From assembly GCA_021790955.1 (NCBI GenBank), contig JAJYFI010000106.1, forward strand, positions 1 through 6,281: 6,281 nt of DNA, written 5' to 3'. Under the pieces are notes generated by a model. That model saw nothing but the letters and a program-made list of their open reading frames with translations. It was not told where the DNA came from and searched no databases. Source of the stretch: a bacterium (lineage in GTDB: Bacteria; Elusimicrobiota; Elusimicrobia; UBA1565; UBA9628). Positions 1 through 4,756 of the stretch are shown here, piece after piece; the first letter of the stretch is position 1; every line of letters starts with the position of its first letter. The position numbers were made by a program, and so were the translations under genes.

Positions 1-237
1 ACTCCGCCGGAGCTGGCCGCCGACCTCGTGGACCGGGGCATCATGCTGGCGGGCGGCGGGTCCTTGTTGCGGGGCCTGCCGGAATTGCTTCGTCAGGAGA
101 CGGATCTGCCCGTTCATCGGGCGGCTGATCCCTTGAGCTGCGTCGCGATAGGAACCGGGAAGTTTCTGGAAGGTCTCGACCGCGTCAGAAACGGCGATTC
201 CATCCCCGTCGGGGCCTACCGCGGCCGGCGTTCGTAG
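1..237 (+). CDS. mreB: Rod shape-determining protein MreB, C-terminal 78 residues (5' end outside window)
   Basis: This is the 3' end of the bacterial actin homologue MreB, the ATP-dependent cytoplasmic filament that orients lateral wall synthesis beneath the inner membrane. Only the last 78 codons lie in the window, and the reading frame is open from base 1 to a TAG stop. The fragment carries the family's C-terminal nucleotide-binding signature: an Asp-Arg-Gly-Ile strand, then LAGGGSLLRGLPELL, where the GGG loop contacts the adenine nucleotide. It continues with ETDLPVHRAADPLSCVAIGTGKFLE, close to the usual GLPV..A.DPL.CVA.GTG.ALE. After this the protein runs on for a basic tail ending RGRRS, longer than I recall for typical MreB tails. 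Its place upstream of mreC, mreD, mrdA and rodA is the classic arrangement. The identification is firm; the N-terminal part cannot be assessed. Confidence 0.95.
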   Translation, partial: TPPELAADLVDRGIMLAGGGSLLRGLPELLRQETDLPVHRAADPLSCVAIGTGKFLEGLDRVRNGDSIPVGAYRGRRS

Positions 238-310
238 AACACCGATCCCCTAGACGTTTTCGGGGACGCGCCAGCCTTCCCGGCCCGCCGGCAGGGAGGC
301 GGCAGGCAGG
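238..310 (+). other. mreB-mreC intergenic junction
   Basis: These 73 bases between the mreB stop and the GTG proposed for mreC contain no gene. They hold a weak inverted repeat (246-250 with 262-266, loop of 11) and a stronger potential hairpin at 276-299. Neither is followed by a T-run, so I do not call a terminator. I see no convincing sigma-70 promoter. Confidence 0.6.
276..299 (+). promoter_or_regulatory. Potential RNA hairpin covering the mreC ribosome-binding site
   Basis: CTTCCC at 276-281 can pair with GGGAGG at 294-299 (one T-G wobble). After a G-A mismatch, GCC at 283-285 pairs with GGC at 290-292 around a 4-base loop. The 3' arm GGGAGG is also the best Shine-Dalgarno candidate for the GTG start at 311, 11 bases downstream, so folding could mask it. 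The pairing is read directly from the sequence; the regulatory role is inference. Confidence 0.35.
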
Positions 311-1201
311 GTGGATTGCGGCGGAGCGCGGCTCCGCCGAGGAAGAAAAAAGCCATTGTTGTCCCAATTTCGCCAGACGCGGCTGATCCATTACACGCTC
401 GCCGTCCTGACGGCGGCCAGCCTCGCGATCTTGTCCCTGCCGCTGGCGGCGCCGGTGCGGGCGCTGCGGGCGACCATCCATTACGTGGTCGACCCCATGG
501 CTTATTCGGGCTTCGTGGGAGCTTCGGAGCTGACCGGGATTTCCCGCCGACTCATCGGCCTCGTGGACGCGGAAAAGGAGAACGAGATTTTAAGACGCAA
601 GCTGGCCGAGATGGATTTGATGAGCACCCGACTGCAGGGCATGGAAAAGGAAAACGCCCGCCTTCGCGAGGAGCTCAAGCTCAAGCTCCCCGCGTCGGAG
701 CGGGGGCTGTGGGCGCACGTGATCGAGAAGGAGCCTTTCCGTTGGTATCAGGACGTCGTGATCGACGCGGGAGAATCCCAGGGCGTGGCGCTTAACGCCC
801 CGGTTTTCGCCCCGAGCGCCCATGGCCTCGCGGCGATCGGATCCGTCATCGAGGTCCGCCCCGAGACCTCCGACGTTCTGCTGATGACGAATTCCCTCTC
901 CTCGGTCGCCGCCTATGTTTCCTCCGAGGCGGTGAGCGGGCTCGTGCTGGGACAAGGCGGGGCCATCCTCAAGATGCTCTACCTTCCTCCCGGTTCGAAG
1001 CCTGCCGTCGGCGAGGACGTTTACACCTCCGCCGTCAGCCCCACTTTCCCCCCTCATATGTTGATCGGGGCCGTGGCGAGGGTGCGGGAGCCGGACCCGC
1101 TTTACGGTTTCTTGAGCGCCGAGGTGGTTCCGGCCGCGGCCCCTCAGGGATTTTCGGAGGTCCTCGTCCTGGTGCGTTCGCCCGGGACGAGGAGGGGATG
1201 A
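311..1201 (+). CDS. mreC: Rod shape-determining protein MreC
   Basis: MreC is the bitopic periplasmic scaffold of the elongasome that binds and activates PBP2. The 296-residue product has a basic cytoplasmic N-terminus, one membrane anchor at about 26-47 and a coiled coil at about 85-126 (EKENEILRRKLAEM, then MEKENARLREELKLK). The MreC beta-domain follows at about 133-290, with the family pattern DAGESQGVALNAPVF, then HGLAAIGSVIEV, LVLGQGG and FPPHMLIGAV. Length is normal for the family. The start is uncertain. GTG 311 has GGGAGG at 294-299, 11 bases upstream. TTG 356 has GAGGAA at 339-344 at the same spacing and would give a 281-residue protein starting just before the anchor. The TGA stop overlaps the mreD ATG, so the two are probably translationally coupled. 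Identity is based on architecture and motifs, since MreC sequence is poorly conserved. Confidence 0.94.
   Translation: MDCGGARLRRGRKKPLLSQFRQTRLIHYTLAVLTAASLAILSLPLAAPVRALRATIHYVVDPMAYSGFVGASELTGISRRLIGLVDAEKENEILRRKLAEMDLMSTRLQGMEKENARLREELKLKLPASERGLWAHVIEKEPFRWYQDVVIDAGESQGVALNAPVFAPSAHGLAAIGSVIEVRPETSDVLLMTNSLSSVAAYVSSEAVSGLVLGQGGAILKMLYLPPGSKPAVGEDVYTSAVSPTFPPHMLIGAVARVREPDPLYGFLSAEVVPAAAPQGFSEVLVLVRSPGTRRG
319..339 (+). repeat. Perfect 9-bp inverted repeat (hairpin) at the start of mreC
   Basis: CGGCGGAGC (319-327) and its exact reverse complement GCTCCGCCG (331-339) flank a 3-base loop, GCG. It starts three codons into mreC if GTG 311 is the start. If translation begins at TTG 356 it lies wholly in the untranslated leader, just before the purine-rich GAGGAA at 339-344. 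No T-run follows, so it does not look like an intrinsic terminator. Chance occurrence in GC-rich DNA cannot be excluded. Confidence 0.45.
1189..1195 (+). promoter_or_regulatory. Strong Shine-Dalgarno for mreD
   Basis: GAGGAGG lies inside the last codons of mreC, immediately before a tandem ATGATG at 1198-1203. It is 2 bases from the first ATG and 5 from the second. The spacing favours the second ATG, at 1201, as the actual initiator; the first gives the four-base overlap with the mreC stop. The proteins differ by only one methionine. Confidence 0.6.
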
Positions 1202-1683
1202 TGGGCCCCTTCGGTTGGCTCGCCGTGTACGGCGGGGCCCTCGTCGGCCAATGGGTGTGGGCGTCCGAATTCCCGTTTTTCGGCTATTCCCCTCAGCTCG
1301 TGCTGGTGGCGACCGTCGCTCTGGCCGCTCGGCGCGGGGCTCTCCCGGCGATGTCGGCCGGATTCCTGGGAGGGCTGCTGGGAAACGTCGGAACCCGCAG
1401 GCTCTTCGGCATCGACGCCCTGGCTTTCGTCTGGGTCGCCTACGGCGTCTGGTGGTTGTCGAAGAATGTCGACACCTCGCGCTGCATGCCTCAATGTGTC
1501 CTGACCGTCCTCATGTCATGGGGCTACGCGGCGCTAGCCTCCGCCGCGGGCCTCGTTTTCGCGGGTTCCATCCAGTGGCCTGGATGGTCCGCCTGCTTGG
1601 TCGTTCCTCTCTACAATGCCCTCGCGGCCGCGGCGTTGTTCATGGCGCTGGAGTGGGCCGAGGGGCGCCGACGATTGCGATGA
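1198..1683 (+). CDS. mreD: Rod shape-determining protein MreD
   Basis: MreD is a small polytopic inner-membrane protein of the elongasome that works with MreC in controlling PBP2-RodA. The 161-residue product is almost entirely hydrophobic, with about five membrane segments (roughly 5-22, 31-48, 50-63, 74-89, 100-122 and 131-152, some possibly re-entrant) and an arginine-rich cytoplasmic tail, EGRRRLR. It follows the MreD pattern PQLVLVATVALAARRGALPAM, then a glycine-rich GFLGGLLGN and FGIDALAFVWVAYGVWW. The 'GLL.D' aspartate I recall as common in MreD is Asn63 here. It overlaps mreC and mrdA by four bases each. MreD diverges strongly in sequence, so the call rests on length, hydropathy, partial motifs and its position between mreC and mrdA. 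The start may equally be the second in-frame ATG, at 1201. Confidence 0.91.
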   Translation: MMGPFGWLAVYGGALVGQWVWASEFPFFGYSPQLVLVATVALAARRGALPAMSAGFLGGLLGNVGTRRLFGIDALAFVWVAYGVWWLSKNVDTSRCMPQCVLTVLMSWGYAALASAAGLVFAGSIQWPGWSACLVVPLYNALAAAALFMALEWAEGRRRLR

Positions 1684-3422
1684 AACCGTTCAGCCGCATC
1701 GAGACTCTATGGGGGATCATGAGCGTCGGCGCCGCGATCGTCGCGCTGCGGCTCTTCGATCTCCAGGTGATGGAGCACGCCGCCTACTGGGGCGCGGCGG
1801 AGCGCAACCGGGTGCAGGTGATCCATGAGACGGCGCCGCGCGGCAGGTTTTTCGACAGGAACGGCGTCCTTCTGGCCTCCAACCGGCTTTCTTTTTCTGT
1901 CGTCTACTTCCCGCGGGAGGCGGCGGCCGAGAAGGAGTTGGAGCCCCTGTCCCGGGCGCTGGCTCCCGAGCTGCGTCTGGCGCCGGGCGATATCCTGGGA
2001 AAGCTGCGGGAAGCCGAGAAGGAGAAGACGACCATCCGTCTGGCCGAGGACATCCCGCTTCGGGAGATGTTTCGGCTCTCGGAACTCAAGGTGCGCTACC
2101 CTGGGATCTATCTCGTTCGCGAGGCTCAGCGCGACTATCCCGACGGCGTTCTCGCGGGCCATCTCATCGGCTACCTGGGCAAGATGGCTCCGAGGGCGTG
2201 GCGGCATCTCAAGCGCCTGGGCTACCGCATCGACTCGCGGGTGGGGCGCTTTGGACTGGAGAAGGTCTTCGAGGACGTCTTGCGAGGACAGGACGGCGGC
2301 ATCGACCTCGAGGTCGATGCCCGGGGGCGATTGCAGAGGATTTTGGGCCGGCGCGCGGGCGTTCCCGGCAACGACGTCTATCTGACGATCGACTCCAAAA
2401 TCGAGAAGGCGGCCTCTGACGGGCTCGCGTCGAGCCCGACGCGGCGCGGGGCGGCCGTCGCGATCGACCCAAGAACGGGCGCCATTCTGGCTCTCGTTTC
2501 CGCCCCCGAATTCGATCCGGGCGACTTCCTCTCCGAGGAGGTGACGCCGGGAAGCGTCTCCGAGTTCGACCGCGCCATCAGCGGGACCTATCCGCCCGGC
2601 TCGACGTTCAAGATCGTGGTCGGCGCCGCCGGGCTCAACAATGACAAGTTCTCTATCAAGGACCAAGTGCTGTGCAAGGGATTTTTTGATCTTGGCCCCC
2701 AGGTCTTTCTGTGCTGGAACCATAAGGGCCACGGGCTCATCTCCTGGTACAGGGCCGTGGCGCAATCCTGCGACGTCTATTTTTACGAGATGGGCCTGCG
2801 CACGGGTCCCGGCCTCATCGAGGATTACGAACGGCGGTTCGGATTCGGCGCGAAGACGGGGTTGTCATTGCCCGGCGAGGCCGCGGGCAAACTCGCGGGG
2901 CCGGACTCCCTCCCGCGGGGACGCCGGCGATGGAGGCAGGGAGACACCGTCAATCTTTCGATCGGCCAAGGGGGTCTTCTCGCGACGCCGTTGCAGATGG
3001 CGACCATGATCGCCGCCGTCGCCCAGAGGGGGAAGCGCTGGAGGCCTTATTATACGGATCATATCGTCTATTCCGGGGAGTTGGGCACTTACCGCCAGAA
3101 GCCCCATCTTCTAGGCAAGATCGATCTCAAGTCCGAGGTGTGGGCCGATTTGGAGCAGGCCCTCGCCCTCGTCGTCTCCTCCGGGACGGGAGCGGCGGCG
3201 GCGATTCCCGGCCTTGAGGTGCGGGGCAAGACGGGAACCGCGCAGAATCCCCATGGCCGCGACCATGCCTGGTTCGTCGGCTATGCGGGGCTTCCGGGCG
3301 AGGCGGCTAGGATCGCGGTGGCCGTCCTGGTTGAAAACGGGGGGCATGGAGGGAGCGCGGCGGCCCCGATCGCCCGGGAGATGTTCCGGGCGGCGTTCCG
3401 AGATCAGACCAAATCGTCATGA
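1680..3422 (+). CDS. mrdA: Penicillin-binding protein 2 (elongasome peptidoglycan DD-transpeptidase)
   Basis: PBP2 is the class B penicillin-binding protein that crosslinks the glycan strands made by RodA during cell elongation. It is anchored in the inner membrane with its catalytic domain in the periplasm. The 580-residue product has a short cytoplasmic tail and one anchor (about 9-28). The dimerisation/pedestal domain starts with RGRFFDRNG at 54-62 and contains the family motif GIDLEVDARGR. All three active-site motifs are intact: STFK with nucleophile Ser308 and Lys311, SCD at 363-365, and KTGT at 517-520. Cys332, Cys345, His348 and His351 form a C-x12-C-x2-H-x2-H cluster before the SCD motif. 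The usual 'NRA' before the nucleophile reads DRA here. The ATG at 1680 overlaps the mreD stop. GAGGGG, 14 bases upstream, is too far to be a good ribosome site, which supports translational coupling. The frame stays open further upstream, but only as a shadow of mreD. Confidence 0.97.
   Translation: MKPFSRIETLWGIMSVGAAIVALRLFDLQVMEHAAYWGAAERNRVQVIHETAPRGRFFDRNGVLLASNRLSFSVVYFPREAAAEKELEPLSRALAPELRLAPGDILGKLREAEKEKTTIRLAEDIPLREMFRLSELKVRYPGIYLVREAQRDYPDGVLAGHLIGYLGKMAPRAWRHLKRLGYRIDSRVGRFGLEKVFEDVLRGQDGGIDLEVDARGRLQRILGRRAGVPGNDVYLTIDSKIEKAASDGLASSPTRRGAAVAIDPRTGAILALVSAPEFDPGDFLSEEVTPGSVSEFDRAISGTYPPGSTFKIVVGAAGLNNDKFSIKDQVLCKGFFDLGPQVFLCWNHKGHGLISWYRAVAQSCDVYFYEMGLRTGPGLIEDYERRFGFGAKTGLSLPGEAAGKLAGPDSLPRGRRRWRQGDTVNLSIGQGGLLATPLQMATMIAAVAQRGKRWRPYYTDHIVYSGELGTYRQKPHLLGKIDLKSEVWADLEQALALVVSSGTGAAAAIPGLEVRGKTGTAQNPHGRDHAWFVGYAGLPGEAARIAVAVLVENGGHGGSAAAPIAREMFRAAFRDQTKSS
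2298..2321 (+). repeat. Perfect 24-bp palindrome inside mrdA
   Basis: The 12-base half-site GGCATCGACCTC is followed directly by its exact reverse complement, with no spacer; the centre is CTCGAG. It encodes the conserved PBP2 segment Gly-Ile-Asp-Leu-Glu-Val-Asp-Ala. It could arise from the alternation of Ile-Asp and Val-Asp codons, or it could be a dyad binding site. The symmetry was verified base by base; function is unknown. Confidence 0.6.
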
Positions 3423-4741
3423 GACGCGATATCGATTGGGTGTTCTGGGGCAGCCTCTTCCTGCTCGCCCTCTTCGGCCTCGCGGCGGTCGCCTCGGCGG
3501 CGAGCCCGTTGCCGCATTATGGCCAGATTCTAAGGCGGCAGATCGAGGCTCTGGCGGCCGGCTTCCTCGTTTTCGGCTTGGCATGGCGCTGGCCTTACCC
3601 GGTGTACCAGGGACAGGCCAAGCTCATTTACGCGGTTTCCTTGGCTCTTCTTGTCCTGGTCCTGGTGGTGGGAGCCTCGCATAAGGGCCATCGCTCGTGG
3701 ATCGAATTTTTCCATATGACCCTTCAGCCCTCGGAGCTGGCGCGCGTCGGCTTCATCATCGTCTTGGCGGATTATCTCTCCCGAAGGGAAAAATTCATGG
3801 ACCGGCCGGCCGCCGTCGGCGGCGCCGTCTTGTTGGCGATCCCCGTTCTTTTCCTCATTCTTCGGGAGCCGGACGTCTCCTCGGCCCTCACCTTCATACC
3901 GATCATCCTCGCCATGCTTTTTTGCGCCGGCGCGCGGCCGGCGCATCTGTTGGGCTTCCTTTTCTGGGGGAGCGTCTCCGGGGGCGTGATCCTTTCCTAC
4001 CTTTTCTTCTCGGCCCGCTATCCCGGAGGCGAGGACGCTCCGTGGCCGGCGATTTTCTTGATGCGGGCGTTTCATCGGGTGCTGCCGTTCGCCGTCTCCT
4101 TCGCCTTGCCCTTCGCCTTGGCCGCCGGCTGGCGGCGGTTCGCCGAGTTTTTAGGGGTCAGGATTCGGCTGGCGCGGGCCATGCGCTGGGCCGCGATCGC
4201 CGCTTTCGGCTTCGTCTGCGCGGTGTCGGCCCTCCATGCGCTCAAGGACTACCAGAAAAAGCGCGTCATCGCCTATCTCGTTCCCGAATCGCACGCCTCC
4301 GGCGCCTCCTACCACTCCCAACAGTCCAAGATCGCCGTCGGCTCGGGCGGCCTGCTTGGCAAGGGGCTCTTCAGCGGCACCCAATCGCGGCTCGGCTTCC
4401 TGCCGGAGAGGCACACGGATTTCATCTACGCGGTCGTCGGCGAGGAGGCGGGATTCGTAGGGGCGATGGGGCTCTTGCTCCTCTACTTGCTGCTCATCCG
4501 GCGGATCCTGGTCGCCGCGAAAGCGGCCCCGGACCGCTTCGGCAGCCTTGTTTGCTGCGGGGTCGCGGCGATGATGGGCTTTGAATTTTTGGTGAATGCG
4601 GGCATGTGCGTCGGCTTAAACCCCGTGGCGGGGCTGCCGTTGCCGCTCGTGTCGTACGGAGGCTCGAGCCTCCTAGCGACCTTTTGGGCGCTGGGAATCG
4701 TAGCCAACGTGTATTCTCGAAGACTGCGAATGGAATTTTAG
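3419..4741 (+). CDS. rodA: Peptidoglycan glycosyltransferase RodA (SEDS family), with an extra membrane-hairpin insertion
   Basis: RodA is the SEDS-family glycosyltransferase that polymerises lipid II into glycan strands in partnership with PBP2. The 440-residue polytopic protein has the family landmarks: KGHRSWIEFFHMTLQPSE (Trp94; QPSE at 103-106), REPDVSSAL, KIAVGSGGLLGKGLFSGTQS, PERHTDFIYAV and PLPLVSYGGSS. Asp334 in HTDF matches E. coli Asp262, the essential catalytic aspartate, so activity is likely. The protein is about 70 residues longer than E. coli RodA. The excess lies between about residues 198 and 277 and contains two probable membrane helices (221-238 and 256-275) joined by an Arg-rich loop. 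In the loop before the catalytic Asp, the DPESDP that I recall from E. coli RodA reads VPESHA (288-293). The ATG overlaps the mrdA stop by four bases with no clear Shine-Dalgarno, indicating coupled translation. Confidence 0.97.
   Translation: MRRDIDWVFWGSLFLLALFGLAAVASAASPLPHYGQILRRQIEALAAGFLVFGLAWRWPYPVYQGQAKLIYAVSLALLVLVLVVGASHKGHRSWIEFFHMTLQPSELARVGFIIVLADYLSRREKFMDRPAAVGGAVLLAIPVLFLILREPDVSSALTFIPIILAMLFCAGARPAHLLGFLFWGSVSGGVILSYLFFSARYPGGEDAPWPAIFLMRAFHRVLPFAVSFALPFALAAGWRRFAEFLGVRIRLARAMRWAAIAAFGFVCAVSALHALKDYQKKRVIAYLVPESHASGASYHSQQSKIAVGSGGLLGKGLFSGTQSRLGFLPERHTDFIYAVVGEEAGFVGAMGLLLLYLLLIRRILVAAKAAPDRFGSLVCCGVAAMMGFEFLVNAGMCVGLNPVAGLPLPLVSYGGSSLLATFWALGIVANVYSRRLRMEF
3924..3944 (+). 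repeat. Perfect 8-bp inverted repeat within rodA
   Basis: GCGCCGGC (3924-3931) and GCCGGCGC (3937-3944) flank a 5-base loop, GCGCG. The repeat encodes part of a Cys-Ala-Gly-Ala-Arg-Pro-Ala turn between membrane helices. All bases are G or C, so chance in a GC-rich gene is a fair explanation. Confidence 0.4.
4658..4673 (+). repeat. Perfect 16-bp palindrome near the 3' end of rodA
   Basis: GGAGGCTC is followed directly by its reverse complement GAGCCTCC; the centre is CTCGAG, the same as in the mrdA palindrome. It lies over the conserved Gly-Gly-Ser-Ser of the RodA C-terminal signature, 66 bases before the stop codon. It may be a coincidence of codon choice. Confidence 0.45.
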
Positions 4742-4749
4742 AACCGACA

Positions 4750-4755
4750 AGGGGG
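4750..4755 (+). promoter_or_regulatory. Shine-Dalgarno for the RNase E/G gene
   Basis: AGGGGG lies in the 15-base rodA-rng gap, ahead of a tandem ATGATG at 4757-4762. Spacing to the second ATG (4 bases) is better than to the first (1 base), although pairing through the 5' AGG would fit either. There is no room for a terminator or promoter here, so rng is expected to be read through from rodA. Confidence 0.55.
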
Positions 4756-4756
4756 T

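Noticed and set aside
246..266. Weak inverted repeat TCCCC...GGGGA after the mreB stop as a possible terminator
   Set aside because: It has only five pairs around an 11-base loop and no T-run, so it is not a credible intrinsic terminator.
346..352. A_AAA_AAG, an in-frame canonical -1 slippery heptamer near the mreC start with a hairpin and a Shine-Dalgarno-like GAGGAA close by
   Set aside because: The hairpin lies upstream and not downstream, the Shine-Dalgarno-like element is only one base from the slip site (about ten is usual for -1 stimulation), and the shifted frame yields only low-complexity sequence. If TTG 356 is the start, it is not translated at all.
1707..2765. A 352-codon minus-strand frame opposite mrdA
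   Set aside because: It is a shadow of PBP2: no recognisable domain and no plausible ribosome site noticed.
3697..4584. A 295-codon plus-strand frame within rodA in another phase
   Set aside because: It is Arg/Gly/Leu-rich low-complexity translation typical of an off-frame read in GC-rich DNA, while the rodA frame carries all SEDS motifs.
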